Origin: Pseudaminobacter soli (ex Li et al. 2025)
GTDB taxonomy: Bacteria > Pseudomonadota > Alphaproteobacteria > Rhizobiales > Rhizobiaceae
Length of the DNA: 64,000 nucleotides
Assembly (NCBI RefSeq): GCF_029892515.1
Contig: NZ_JARXVF010000007.1
Span: forward strand, 183,055 to 247,054
Direction of reading: 5' to 3'
Shown here: positions 26,078-38,740 of the stretch, piece by piece
How the letters are laid out: every line of letters begins with the position of its first letter
Position numbering within the stretch: the first letter of the stretch is position 1
The notes under the pieces: generated by a model
What the model saw: only the letters and a program-made list of their open reading frames with translations
Told to the model about the DNA's origin: nothing
Database searches by the model: none
Program-made: the position numbers and the translations under genes

Positions 26078-27243
26078 GCCGCCGGCGCGAAGTCGGCGTG
26101 GCGGGCCAGGCCCGACATCAGGAACACGACGATCAGCAGCGCCGACACCGAGATAAAGACCGGCGCAAAGCCCGTGTGCTGGCCGACGAAACCGATGGCC
26201 GACGGCGCCATCAGGATGCCCGAATAGCCCATGGTGGTGACCACGCTCATGCCCCCGCCGGCCGACAGGCCCGGCTGGTTGCCGGCCGCCGAAAAGATGA
26301 TCGGCACCATGTTGGCAATGCCGAGCCCGCAGAAGGCAAAGGCCGCAATGGCGACCCAGGGCGTCGGCGCAAAGCCGGCGACAAGCATGCCCGAGGCCGC
26401 GATCAGGCTGGAGACGCGAAGCGTGGTTACGGCGCCGAAACGGTTGCGCACCGCATCGCCCATGAAGCGCACCGTCGCCATGGTTCCGGCAAAGAAGGCA
26501 AAGGCGAGGCCGGCAGTGGCAAGGTCGGCGCCATGCTCCTGCTTGAGATAGAGCGCCGCCCAATCGAGCACTGAGCCCTCGGGGATCATCGAGAGCAGCG
26601 CCATCAGGCCCACGAGGTAGACGGCCGGGCTCTTCGGCAGCGAGAACTTCTTGTGCTCGGTAACGATGTGCCGCTCCTCGACGATGAGATGGCGAAGCGA
26701 CAGCGAAAGCAGAATGGCCGCGACGATCGTCACCAGCACGGCGTGGACGAGATGGCCATAGTTCTGGATGGCAAAGCCACCCAGGCCGCCGCCGACAAAG
26801 CCGCCCAGGCTCCAGAAGCCGTGCGAGGAGGACATGATGGCGCGCGACAGTCGCTTTTCCACGGCCACCGCATTGGAGTTCATGGCCACGTCCATGCCAC
26901 CGATGACGCCGCCGAACAGGAACATGGCCACTGCGGCCGTTGGTACGTTGGGAGCCAGTGCAACGATCAGCAGGCCGAAGGTGGCGGCCGCGCCGAACCA
27001 GCGCACAACGCTGCGGGAGCCATAACGCGAGATCAGGTAGCCGCACCACGACATGAAGACCACGGCCCCGGCGCCGAAGAGCAGGATGAGCAGGCCAAGG
27101 GTGAACTCGCTGATGCCGAGGCGAGTGAGGAACACCGGAATCTGCGGCGCCCAGGAACCGGTCATGAAGCCGTTGACGAAGAACGCCGTGGCAACGGCCC
27201 AGCGACCGCGTTTTGCGGTTTCGATCATGTTCGAGGCGTGCAT
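26062..27243 (-). CDS. MFS transporter (YbjJ/MocC-like)
   Basis: A 393-residue inner-membrane carrier with about twelve hydrophobic helices. FVNGFMTGSWAPQIPVFLTRLGISE begins TM1, and LISRYGSRSVVRWFG is the conserved loop between TM2 and TM3. The pattern GGVIGGMDVAMNSNAVAVEK is typical of the YbjJ/MocC group, some of which are linked to inositol derivatives or sugars; the substrate here is unknown. It overlaps the LysR gene at its 3' end by 16 bases. There is no obvious operon partner. Confidence 0.85.
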   Translation of the reverse strand: MHASNMIETAKRGRWAVATAFFVNGFMTGSWAPQIPVFLTRLGISEFTLGLLILLFGAGAVVFMSWCGYLISRYGSRSVVRWFGAAATFGLLIVALAPNVPTAAVAMFLFGGVIGGMDVAMNSNAVAVEKRLSRAIMSSSHGFWSLGGFVGGGLGGFAIQNYGHLVHAVLVTIVAAILLSLSLRHLIVEERHIVTEHKKFSLPKSPAVYLVGLMALLSMIPEGSVLDWAALYLKQEHGADLATAGLAFAFFAGTMATVRFMGDAVRNRFGAVTTLRVSSLIAASGMLVAGFAPTPWVAIAAFAFCGLGIANMVPIIFSAAGNQPGLSAGGGMSVVTTMGYSGILMAPSAIGFVGQHTGFAPVFISVSALLIVVFLMSGLARHADFAPAAQPAE

Positions 27244-27463
27244 TGTGGCGTTCCGCGTCCAGTGGTTGTGCGAGGCGCGAATTTAAATCGGTTTAACCGA
27301 CAGTCAACACGCTAAATCCGGCGAAATATTGGACCAGACGACGGCGGACCGTCCGTCATGATTGCAGCGCAACTAACCGAAATCGGCCCCGCTGTCCCCC
27401 TGGCAAAGTGTAGCGCCTTCCGAACCGGCCTCGAACGGCCGGCCCGGATTTCGCGGAGACCTG

Positions 27464-30922
<3,459 letters not shown>

Positions 30923-30980
30923 GGACGGTCTCCGCTTACGTTAGGAGAGGAAGGTCGCCCGTCTGCATTAACCCTGGAAA

Positions 30981-30993
30981 TGCTGCAGTGCAA
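30981..30993 (+). promoter_or_regulatory. TGC-rich motif upstream of pyc (possible PhaR site)
   Basis: TGCTGCAGTGCAA lies 59 bases before the pyc start (pyc reads on the minus strand). It differs from the motif before bdhA only in the central base. It is a nearly symmetric TGCA-rich site, as expected for a dimeric regulator. Confidence 0.4.
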
Positions 30994-31040
30994 ACACAAA
31001 TCGCGACAGAGTTTTGTCGGTAAAAGACATCGTTGCCGAC

Positions 31041-31076
31041 AAACAAAAATGCCCGGCGCAAGCGCGCCGGGCATTT
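31041..31076 (-). terminator. rho-independent terminator of the liv operon
   Basis: AAATGCCCGGCGC and GCGCCGGGCATTT (31047-31059 and 31064-31076) form a 13-base stem with a 4-base loop. Read on the minus strand it is followed by TTTTTGTTTGT. It stands just after the livK stop, so it ends the liv transcript. Confidence 0.92.
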
Positions 31077-31103
31077 CCTTGAGCCAAGAACTTCAGTCGA
31101 CGA

Positions 31104-32222
31104 TTAGTTGATCTGGAAGTAGTTGAACTTGCCGTCGTCGCCCTTCTTCCACTGGTAGACGACATAGTCGGCGTCCGTACGGTCGCCCTTGTCGTTGAAG
31201 GAAAGCTCACCCAGAACCGTCTTGAACGGGCCCTTCGCCTTGATTGCCTTGGCGACTTCCTGCGGGTCGTTGGAGCCGGCAGCCGCCGCGGCCTGCGCAA
31301 TCACCTGCGTGGCAGCGTAGGAGTAGAGCGTGTAGGCTTCCGGCTCGAAACCGGAGGCACGGAACTTCTCGACCACTTCCTTCGCATTCGGGTTGTTGCG
31401 CGGATCCGGACCGAAGGTGTTGTAGGTGCCCGCAACAGCGTCACCGGCGATCGAGGCAAGCTCGTTCGACACGATGCCGTCGCCCGAGAACAGCGGCGCC
31501 TTCAGGCCCTGGTCGGCCGACTGGCGGATGATCAGACCGGCTTCGGTGTGCAGACCGCCCCAGTAGATCATGGTGACGCCGGCTTCCTTCATCTTGGCGA
31601 TCAGCGCAGAGAAGTCCTTGTCGCCAACGTTGATGCCTTCATACATGACTTCCTTCTTGCCGGCCGCGTTCAGAGCCTTCTTGGTCTCGTCGGCAAGGCC
31701 CTGGCCATAAGGCGTCTTGTCATGGATGACGGCCACCTTTGCGTCGGGGAAGTGCTTGGCGATGTAGGCGCCGGCAACCTCGCCCTGCTGGTCGTCACGG
31801 CCGCAGGTACGGAACGTGTTCCACAGACCGCGCTCGGTGAAGACCGGGTTGGTCGCGGCCGGGGTCACCTCGAGGATGCCGTTTTCAGCATAGACTTCCG
31901 ATGCCGGGATCGAAACGCCCGAGTTGAAGTGACCGACGACGAACTTGACGCCATCAGCAACGAACTTGTTGGCGACCGAGATGCCCTGCTTCGGGTCGGA
32001 GACGTCGTCGCCGACGGAGATCTTGATCTTCTCGCCATTGATGCCGCCAGCGGCGTTGATGTCGGCTGCCGCCTGCTCGGCACCCTTCTGGAGCTGGGCA
32101 CCGAAAGCAGCGTTCGGACCAGTGATCGGGCCAGCAACGCCCATGAGGACATCCGCCCATGCGCTACCGCTAAAGGCCAGCATCGCAGTCAGCGCAACTG
32201 CGGACAACAGTGATTTTTTCAT
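31104..32222 (-). CDS. livK: branched-chain amino acid ABC transporter substrate-binding protein
   Basis: A 372-residue periplasmic binding protein of the LivJ/LivK family. The signal peptide is residues 1-23 ([22 protein letters not shown]). The mature part begins [17 protein letters not shown] and includes [13 protein letters not shown] and [21 protein letters not shown], where ligand-contacting residues lie. It captures leucine-type or related amino acids for the LivHMGF complex. It is the last gene of the operon, before a strong terminator, which may allow a separate level of expression. Confidence 0.93.
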   Translation of the reverse strand: MKKSLLSAVALTAMLAFSGSAWADVLMGVAGPITGPNAAFGAQLQKGAEQAAADINAAGGINGEKIKISVGDDVSDPKQGISVANKFVADGVKFVVGHFNSGVSIPASEVYAENGILEVTPAATNPVFTERGLWNTFRTCGRDDQQGEVAGAYIAKHFPDAKVAVIHDKTPYGQGLADETKKALNAAGKKEVMYEGINVGDKDFSALIAKMKEAGVTMIYWGGLHTEAGLIIRQSADQGLKAPLFSGDGIVSNELASIAGDAVAGTYNTFGPDPRNNPNAKEVVEKFRASGFEPEAYTLYSYAATQVIAQAAAAAGSNDPQEVAKAIKAKGPFKTVLGELSFNDKGDRTDADYVVYQWKKGDDGKFNYFQIN

Positions 32223-32359
32223 TGAGACACTCCCATTAGATGGGCAGGCGAGGATGATGCTTTCATGCGATGCCCACCCCTATCGCAGAAAGATAGTTTG
32301 CCGATTTTCCGGCTATTGTCACGCCGATTCGAAGTTGAAGCGGCGCTATTCTTTTGGGC

Positions 32360-32707
32360 TCAGGCCTTTGGCTTCCAGCTCAACAGGGAAGCTCTTTCGA
32401 AGAGCCAACTGTATTGTGTCACCATCTGGTTGGTGCGCGTGTATCGGTACCCGAGCGACCCCAGAATGACGATGACGATGGTGTCGACGACGTAGTAGTG
32501 CAGCGAGAACATCGTGCCTTCGAAGAGAGCATGATGAATAAAGCGCACGCCTAGGCCGAGCAGCAGCAAGTAAAGCAGCAGGTTGGTGTAGCTGCGCCAG
32601 GTCTGCGCGCAGGCCTTGCCTGTCATCCAGGCCGCCCAGCCGCCAATCAGGCAGGTCACCATCAAGAACTGCCAGATCGAGGCTTCCTCATAAAGAACGC
32701 CTTGCAT
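32360..32707 (-). CDS. DUF6867 membrane protein of the liv operon
   Basis: A 115-residue protein with about three membrane helices (roughly residues 13-30, 42-60 and 68-86; FLMVTCLIGGWAAWMTGKA, then LLLYLLLLGLGVRFIHHALFEG) and a C-terminal tail (TRTNQMVTQYSWLFERASLLSWKPKA). It matches the DUF6867 family, which I associate with liv operons of rhizobia; the function is unknown. GGAGGAA precedes the ATG. Its place between livF and livK suggests an accessory transporter subunit. Confidence 0.83.
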   Translation of the reverse strand: MQGVLYEEASIWQFLMVTCLIGGWAAWMTGKACAQTWRSYTNLLLYLLLLGLGVRFIHHALFEGTMFSLHYYVVDTIVIVILGSLGYRYTRTNQMVTQYSWLFERASLLSWKPKA

Positions 32708-32900
32708 TTCATTTCCTCCGGGCGGGCCTTTGCGACCCTGTTCCTCTTCGGCCATGTGCCCCGGCACATGGCCTGGCTTGCGTCGGGCTAGATCGAGATG
32801 GCTGATCGCCATCCCGTTCTTAGCTCTATTTTTGAAGCCCGATCTTGTCCGAAAAGTCTGCAACATTTCGCTGCGCGGACCTTCGGTTCGGGATCGTGCT

Positions 32901-33632
32901 CTAGTGCCGACCGCCTTCGAGATAGGCCGCGCGCACTTCCGGATCGGCAAGCAGGTCCTTGCCCGATCCGCTCATCGTCACGCTGCCGTTGACCATCACA
33001 TAGCCGCGGTCGGCGAGCCTGAGCGCGCCGAAAGCGTTCTGCTCGACCAGGAACACGGTGAGGCCCTGCGTCTTGTTGAGCGTGCGGATGGCGTCGAAGA
33101 TCTGCTTGACGATTAGTGGCGCCAGGCCCAGCGACGGTTCGTCGAGCAACAAAAGCTTCGGCCGCGCCATCAGCGCACGCGCGATCGACAGCATCTGCTG
33201 CTCGCCGCCCGACAGCGTGCCGCCGCGCTGGGTGATGCGCTCCTTGAGGCGCGGGAATAGTTCGAAGACCTTTTCCACGTCCTCATCGAAATACTGCAGG
33301 TTGTCGAGGCTGGCGCCCATCTGAAGGTTTTCCAGCACCGTCATGCGCGGGAAGATGCGCCGCCCTTCGGGCGACTGCGCGATGCGCAGCCTGGCGATCT
33401 CATGGGTCGGCAGGTTCGTGATGTCCGTGCCGGCAAAGGTGATCTTGCCGGTGCGGGCGCGCGGATTGCCGAAGATGGTCATCATCAGCGTGGACTTGCC
33501 GGCACCGTTGGCGCCGATGAGCGCGACGATCTCGCCTTCGTTGACCGAGACGTTGACGCCCGCAAGCGCGCGGATGTTGCCGTAATAGGTCTCGACGCCT
33601 TCGACCTGGAGCAGAGATTTACCCACCATCAT
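32901..33632 (-). CDS. livF: branched-chain amino acid ABC transporter ATP-binding protein
   Basis: A 243-residue ABC ATPase. Walker A is GANGAGKST, the signature LSGGEQQMLSIARALM, Walker B LLLLDEPSLGLAP, followed by the H-loop His region. Its length and Walker details fit LivF. It energises uptake with LivG on the cytoplasmic side. GGGAGG precedes the ATG, which overlaps the livG stop by four bases. Confidence 0.93.
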   Translation of the reverse strand: MMVGKSLLQVEGVETYYGNIRALAGVNVSVNEGEIVALIGANGAGKSTLMMTIFGNPRARTGKITFAGTDITNLPTHEIARLRIAQSPEGRRIFPRMTVLENLQMGASLDNLQYFDEDVEKVFELFPRLKERITQRGGTLSGGEQQMLSIARALMARPKLLLLDEPSLGLAPLIVKQIFDAIRTLNKTQGLTVFLVEQNAFGALRLADRGYVMVNGSVTMSGSGKDLLADPEVRAAYLEGGRH

Positions 33633-34750
33633 TTCCTCCCGCCCTTTGGCGCACCTGCCGGCTTGGCTCGCGCCTTGCCGGCGGCAGGCTTTGCGGCGGC
33701 CTTTGCTTTCCGCGCGTTCAAAGCCTGCAGTTCGTCATATTCGAGGGCTTTGGAGGCCCCGGGAGATACTTTGACGATCTCGCCATTGTCCTCATCGGCG
33801 TGCGCAATCGTGTCGCTGATGGGCCCAGCCATCATCGAAGACGACGCGGACGGTCCATGCGCCGGATCCGGCTCGGCATCGAGTTCCTCGATGACCTGAT
33901 CGTCGCCGACGGCGGTGAGCACATCGACCACCTCCTCGTCGTCGACGCCAAGATAGGCAGCGATGACGCGCGGATCGTGCTTCACCAGGTCCGGGTTTCC
34001 GTCGGAAATCTTGCGGCCATATTCCAGCACGACGACATGGTCGGAGATCTTCATCACCACCGACATGTCGTGCTCGATCAGCAGGATCGAGGTGCCGGTG
34101 TTCTCCTTGATGTCGTTGAGCAGCTGGTTGAGGTGCAGCGACTCCTTCGGATTGAGGCCGGCGGCCGGTTCATCGAGGCACAAGAGCTCGGGGGCGGTGC
34201 ACATAGCCCGTGCGATCTCGAGACGCCGCTGCGCGCCATAGGGCAGGTCGCCGGCCGGGTCGTCCGCCCGGTGGATGAGATCGATCTTCTCCAGCCAATG
34301 CTTGGCCAGGTCGATCGATTCCGCCGAGGCCTTGCGATAGCCGCCAATCCCCAGCAGGCCGAGGACGGTGAAGCCCGAGGCGTGCATCAGCTTGTTGTGC
34401 TGTGCCACCAGCAGGTTCTCGAGCAAGGTCATGCCCGAGAACAGTCGGATGTTCTGGAAGGTACGCGCCACCTTGGCGTGCGCCGTGATGCGGAAGTCGG
34501 GCATGCGCTCGAGCAGGAATTCCTGGCCGTCGCGCCCGCTCATCCGGATCATGCCTTCCGACGGCTTGTAGAAGCCGGTGATGCAGTTGAAGACGGTGGT
34601 CTTGCCTGCGCCGTTCGGGCCGATGAGCGCGGTGATTTCGCCGCGCTTGGCCTGGAACGACAGGTCGCCGATGGCGACCAGGCCGCCGAACTTCATGGAA
34701 AGATGCTCTACCGAAAGGATCGGCTTGTCCATATTGGGTCCTGTAAGCAT
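33629..34750 (-). CDS. livG: branched-chain amino acid ABC transporter ATP-binding protein, long form
   Basis: A 373-residue ABC ATPase with Walker A GPNGAGKTT, the degenerate LivG-type signature YGAQRRLEIARAM, and Walker B LLCLDEPAAGLNP. The normal LivG body ends near residue 265. An unusual extension of about 105 residues follows: an acidic segment (VDDEEVVDVL, then EELDAEPDPA) and an Ala/Lys/Pro-rich tail (KAKAAAKPAAGKARAKPAG). The start may be ATG at 34750, overlapping livM, or ATG at 34732 (MDKPILSVEHLSM). Confidence 0.92.
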   Translation of the reverse strand: MLTGPNMDKPILSVEHLSMKFGGLVAIGDLSFQAKRGEITALIGPNGAGKTTVFNCITGFYKPSEGMIRMSGRDGQEFLLERMPDFRITAHAKVARTFQNIRLFSGMTLLENLLVAQHNKLMHASGFTVLGLLGIGGYRKASAESIDLAKHWLEKIDLIHRADDPAGDLPYGAQRRLEIARAMCTAPELLCLDEPAAGLNPKESLHLNQLLNDIKENTGTSILLIEHDMSVVMKISDHVVVLEYGRKISDGNPDLVKHDPRVIAAYLGVDDEEVVDVLTAVGDDQVIEELDAEPDPAHGPSASSSMMAGPISDTIAHADEDNGEIVKVSPGASKALEYDELQALNARKAKAAAKPAAGKARAKPAGAPKGGRK

Positions 34751-36144
34751 CAGCCGTGTCCTTCCTTGGTGAAGGAGGCCGAGACGGCTTTTCGTTTATG
34801 CAGGAATGCGGTGGGTTCTCGACTGCCGACAAAGCCGCGTGGCTTCCACAGCATCACGAGCACCATGGCGCAGCCGAACAGCAGCATGCGGTAGAGCTCA
34901 GGCGTGAAGTCGGGACCGAAAACGTATTTCAGGAACTCCATCTCGCGCAGGGCCTCGGTGCCGCCGATCATCACCACGGCGGCGACCGCGATGCCGGTGA
35001 GCGAGCCCATGCCGCCGAGCACCACGATGGCCAGGATCATCGCCGATTCCAGGAAGACGAAGGATTCGGGGCTGACGAAGCCTTGCCGCGCGGCGAAGAA
35101 GGAGCCGGCGAAGCCGCCGAACATGGCACCCGTGGCGAAGGCGGTGAGCTTGGTGGTGGTGGTGTTGATGCCGAGCGAGCGGCAGGCGATCTCGTCCTCG
35201 CGCAGCGCTTCCCAGGCGCGGCCAAGCGGCATGCGACGCAGCCGGATGGTGACGAAGGCGGTGAGCAGCGCGAGCAGCAGGATCAGATAGTAGAGGAAGA
35301 TCTTATAGTAGGCGCCCGACTGCGCGATGTTGAGCACCTTGGCGATGTAGTTCGGGTCGCTGACATTGAAGGACACCAGGCCGAAGAAGCTGACCTTGGG
35401 AATGCCGGAGACGCCGGCCGAGCCGTTGGTCACTTCGCGCCAGTTGATCAGCACCAGGCGGATGATTTCACCGAAGGCGAGCGTGACGATCGCCAGATAG
35501 TCGCCGCGCAGGCGCAGCACCGGGAAACCGAGGATGACGCCCCAGAAGGCCGACATGATGCCGGCGACCGGAAGCAGGATCCAGAACGACCAGCCGAAAT
35601 GGGTGCCAAGCAGCGCGTAGGCATAGGCGCCGACCGCGTAGAAGGCGACGTAACCGAGGTCGAGCAGGCCGGCGAGGCCGACGACGATGTTCAGCCCCCA
35701 GGCCAGCATCACGTAGATCAGGATCTGGATGCCGAAATTGTCCACCCACTTCAGCGAGCCCTGGAACCCGAAGGCCAGGACCATCACCACCGGATAGATG
35801 AACAGCAGCGCAATCGCGATGGCGTTAAAGTTGCGGCGGACAAAGCCATGTTCGACCTCGACCTCCGCCGTGCGGCTCTTTTCGGCCCGGCGGCGTTCAA
35901 GTGCCGGCTGCGCGAAGGCCACGAACAGGAAGCGGCCGAGCATGGTGACGCCCACCACGGCTGCAAGCAGCCCCCAGCGCTGGACCAGGATCAGCTCGTT
36001 GTGAATGTTCTGGTCGGTCCTGAGACCGATCAGCAGGACGAAGAGGCCGAAGGAGACCAGGCCGGCATAGATGGCCTGGCGAATGGCATTCGGGAACGGG
36101 CTTTCGATTTTCTCGGCCCGGCTCGCGGAAACAGCTTCAGCCAT
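34750..36144 (-). CDS. livM: branched-chain amino acid ABC transporter permease
   Basis: A 464-residue membrane permease of the LivM family. The N-terminal 125 residues add two extra helices ([17 protein letters not shown] and [19 protein letters not shown]) to the usual core. The core has [43 protein letters not shown] and the cytoplasmic loop [22 protein letters not shown], which couples to the ATPases. Its stop overlaps livG, and livH lies 4 bases upstream. Confidence 0.93.
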   Translation of the reverse strand: MAEAVSASRAEKIESPFPNAIRQAIYAGLVSFGLFVLLIGLRTDQNIHNELILVQRWGLLAAVVGVTMLGRFLFVAFAQPALERRRAEKSRTAEVEVEHGFVRRNFNAIAIALLFIYPVVMVLAFGFQGSLKWVDNFGIQILIYVMLAWGLNIVVGLAGLLDLGYVAFYAVGAYAYALLGTHFGWSFWILLPVAGIMSAFWGVILGFPVLRLRGDYLAIVTLAFGEIIRLVLINWREVTNGSAGVSGIPKVSFFGLVSFNVSDPNYIAKVLNIAQSGAYYKIFLYYLILLLALLTAFVTIRLRRMPLGRAWEALREDEIACRSLGINTTTTKLTAFATGAMFGGFAGSFFAARQGFVSPESFVFLESAMILAIVVLGGMGSLTGIAVAAVVMIGGTEALREMEFLKYVFGPDFTPELYRMLLFGCAMVLVMLWKPRGFVGSREPTAFLHKRKAVSASFTKEGHG

Positions 36145-36148
36145 GATC

Positions 36149-37051
36149 CTAGACCTTTTCCACTTCAGGCCGACCCAGGATGCCGGAGGGCAGGAAGATC
36201 AGCACGATCGCCAGGATGGAGAACGCGGCAACGTCCTTGTAGTCGATGGAGAAATACGCCGACCACATCGACTCGATGAAGCCGATCAGCAGGCCGCCGA
36301 TCACCGCGCCCGGCAGCGAGCCGATGCCGCCCAGAACTGCCGCGGTGAACGCCTTCACGCCCGGCACGAAGCCGTCGGAGAAGACCACGACGCCGTAATA
36401 CATCAGGAACAGCGTGCCGGCGACGGCGGCGAGGCTGGCGCCCATGATGAAGGTGATGGAGATGGTGCGGTCGACATCGATGCCCAGCAGGGCAGCCATC
36501 TTGCGGTCCTGCTCGCAGGCGCGCTGGGCGCGGCCAAGCGAGGTCTTGTTGACCAGGTACCAGAAGATGGCCAGCAGCGCGCTCGTCACGACCACGATGA
36601 TGATCTGCTTCAGCGAAATGCTGATGCCGTCGATCGTATAGACCTGGCTGACCATCGGCGGGATCGGCTTGTTACGCGGACCCTGGGTGACCTGCACGAA
36701 GTTGGACAGCGCGATCGACATGCCGATCGCGGTAATCAGCGGAGCAAGCCGGAAGGAGCCGCGCAGGGGCCGGTAGGCGACGCGCTCGATCGTCCAGTTG
36801 TAGAGGCTGGTCAGCAGCATCGCCACGATCATCATGATCAGCAGCGCCACCACTACCGGGACCGAATAGAATAGGCCGACCAAAATGAGGAAAACAATCA
36901 GCGCGGTGAAGGCACCGACCATGAAGATATCGCCGTGGGCGAAATTGATCATGCCGATAATGCCGTAGACCATCGTATAGCCGATAGCAATCAGGCCATA
37001 GATCGACCCCAGCGTCAGCCCGTTGATAAGCTGCTGGATGAAATATTCCAT
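36149..37051 (-). CDS. livH: branched-chain amino acid ABC transporter permease
   Basis: A 300-residue membrane permease of the LivH family, starting [36 protein letters not shown]. The coupling loop [22 protein letters not shown] and the [15 protein letters not shown] segment are typical. It pairs with LivM to form the channel. It is the first gene of the operon, with GGGGAG ahead of its ATG and a long AT-richer region upstream. Confidence 0.94.
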   Translation of the reverse strand: MEYFIQQLINGLTLGSIYGLIAIGYTMVYGIIGMINFAHGDIFMVGAFTALIVFLILVGLFYSVPVVVALLIMMIVAMLLTSLYNWTIERVAYRPLRGSFRLAPLITAIGMSIALSNFVQVTQGPRNKPIPPMVSQVYTIDGISISLKQIIIVVVTSALLAIFWYLVNKTSLGRAQRACEQDRKMAALLGIDVDRTISITFIMGASLAAVAGTLFLMYYGVVVFSDGFVPGVKAFTAAVLGGIGSLPGAVIGGLLIGFIESMWSAYFSIDYKDVAAFSILAIVLIFLPSGILGRPEVEKV

Positions 37052-37315
37052 GTATAAGCGGCTCCCCTGGAATGTCGTCTCATGGACGCATTCCCTTTGT
37101 TGGTATTTCCCCTAGTCGTATCGCCTCGAGTCCGGATTGTAATGTCAATTCTTTTGACCAGACGGGAGACTTCAACCACGCGCCCACGCTGCCAATTCTT
37201 TGATCGAGCTTGCTGGACTATCGCGGAAGCTAGCATTGGCCTAACGCAATGTCCTTGCAGAATTTTCAGTCAGTTTTACATTATATCGCAAAATCGTGCG
37301 CGGCAAACTCATTTC

Positions 37316-37346
37316 GCGACAGCTTATTGCGCAAAATGCGACAGCT
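37316..37346. repeat. two direct repeats upstream of livH
   Basis: GCGACAGCT occurs at 37316-37324 and 37338-37346, exactly 22 bases apart, that is two helical turns. The palindrome TTGCGCAA lies between them. This spacing is typical of sites bound side by side by a regulator, about 270 bases before livH. Confidence 0.4.
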
Positions 37347-37850
37347 CTTTTCCGCAATGCCACAGCGCCTTCTCCTCCATTAGGCCACGACCAAACCGTA
37401 CGCGAGTCCCGCCATTCGTACCCGGCCGCCGATCGACGGAACGATAGCCGGCTTGGCGAGCGCCCCGGCCTCGCGCTCCGTGCGGGCAAGGACATGGCGT
37501 GGCATGTTTTGCGCCCTCAGGAACGTCGCACCGAAATCGGCAATCGGACACCCGCCGAAGCCCGCCCAAGCGCCGGGGCCCAGACGAGGGCACCGGTCGG
37601 CCGCCTGCAGCATCGAGCTCCGGCGCGAACTGCCGCGCTCTCCTTAGCACCGCGCTGGAGCGAGAAATATTAGGCGGAAGTCTGAGACCGCGAGCACGGC
37701 ACAGAGCACAGGCCGACGCCAGCGGCGCGGCAGCATGACGGTGGGCTGGGAAGATCGGCTGGCGCTCTAGCGCGTCGGCCGGAAGCATGGTCCAGCCCAC
37801 GCTCGACCGCTAGCGGCACTGAGCCGGCTAGGCGATCCACTCCGCACCAC

Positions 37851-37916
37851 TGATATATCACAGATATATCTAACTGAAATTCCTGCTTTTTATCGGTCTA
37901 TCAAGCTGATATATCA
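37851..37916. promoter_or_regulatory. three GATATATC palindromes, probable GntR operators
   Basis: TGATATATCA occurs at 37851-37860 and 37907-37916, and AGATATATCT at 37862-37871. All three are perfect palindromes sharing GATATATC. The first two are 11 bases apart, one helical turn. They stand 30-95 bases before the GntR start, as expected for autoregulation. Confidence 0.6.
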
Positions 37917-37944
37917 ACCGACCATCAACCGGAACGAGCATATC

Positions 37945-38616
37945 TTGAACACTGCCGAGATCGAAAGCGAGTGCAGGGACACGACTGAATCGGTCAGCGC
38001 GAAAGCCCACCGCGTGCTCGAAAAAATGATCGTCACGCTTGAACTGGCTCCCGGCAGCGTCACCACCGAGCGCGCGCTGATCGAGAAGCTGGGGCTTGGC
38101 CGCACGCCGGTGCGGGAAGCGATCCAGCGGCTGGCCTGGGAGGGGTTGATCCTGGTACGTCCGCGCACGGGGCTCGAGATCACGCCGCTGCATGCCGCCG
38201 ACTGGCTGCGCGTGCTCGACGCTCGTCGCGGCGTGGAGGTCATCCTGGCCCGCTCGGCCGCGCGCCTTGCCACGCCCGATCTCGCCCCGCGCTTCCAGGC
38301 CACCGCCATCGCGATGCACGACGCGGTGCTGACCAACGATGTGCTGGGCTATCTGGAGGCCGACAAGTCGCTCGACGAAGTGATGGCGCTTGCCGCCGAC
38401 AATCAGTTCGCGGCCCGGCTGGTGGCGCCGCTGCAGACGCACAGCCGCCGCTTCTGGTTCCGCTTCCGGAGCGGAACGGGGCTGGCTGAAGCCGCCGGCA
38501 ACCATGTCGCCCTCATCCGCGCCATTCTCGCCCGCGACGAGGACGCCGCCGCCACCGAAGCCGACCGGCTGATGGCGCTTTTGCGCCTGCATGCACAGGC
38601 GGCGGCAATGCGGTAG
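37945..38616 (+). CDS. GntR/FCD family transcriptional regulator
   Basis: A 223-residue regulator: winged helix domain at about residues 20-85 (APGSVTTERALIEKLGLGRTPVREAIQRLAWEGLI) and an all-helical FCD effector domain at about 95-215. The FCD type usually binds metal and a small organic acid. The start is TTG at 37945, because no in-frame ATG precedes the DNA-binding domain; GGAA lies about 10 bases ahead. Three palindromes upstream are likely its operators. It is convergent with mmsA and is not clearly tied to a target. Confidence 0.87.
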   Translation: MNTAEIESECRDTTESVSAKAHRVLEKMIVTLELAPGSVTTERALIEKLGLGRTPVREAIQRLAWEGLILVRPRTGLEITPLHAADWLRVLDARRGVEVILARSAARLATPDLAPRFQATAIAMHDAVLTNDVLGYLEADKSLDEVMALAADNQFAARLVAPLQTHSRRFWFRFRSGTGLAEAAGNHVALIRAILARDEDAAATEADRLMALLRLHAQAAAMR

Positions 38617-38692
38617 ATCGCTCGCGCCTTCGCAAGGGCGTCAGCTCTTCACCCCATCGCAATGCGGAATGTGAAGACGTGGCGGAAATGTA

Positions 38693-38723
38693 AAACGGGC
38701 GCCCAATGGGCGCCCGTTTCTTT
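38693..38723. terminator. bidirectional terminator between GntR and mmsA
   Basis: AAACGGGCGCCC and GGGCGCCCGTTT form a 12-base perfect stem with loop AAT (38693-38719). It is followed by CTTT on the plus side and TTTTA on the minus side, so it can serve both convergent genes. Confidence 0.85.
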
Positions 38724-38740
38724 CTCTGATTTGTGTCGGC

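Larger units (their letters stand above)
37052..37944 (+). other. gene-free region between livH and the GntR gene
   Basis: 893 bases without a supported gene. 37052-37350 is AT-richer and should hold the livH promoter, including two direct repeats. 37350-37850 is GC-rich with several short overlapping open frames on both strands, none recognisable; it may be eroded coding sequence. 37851-37916 holds three GATATATC palindromes before the GntR gene. Confidence 0.5.

Noticed and set aside
34756..36279. A 507-codon plus-strand frame rich in Asp, His, Glu and Gln.
   Set aside because: It is antisense to livM, whose hydrophobic codons read as such residues on the other strand.
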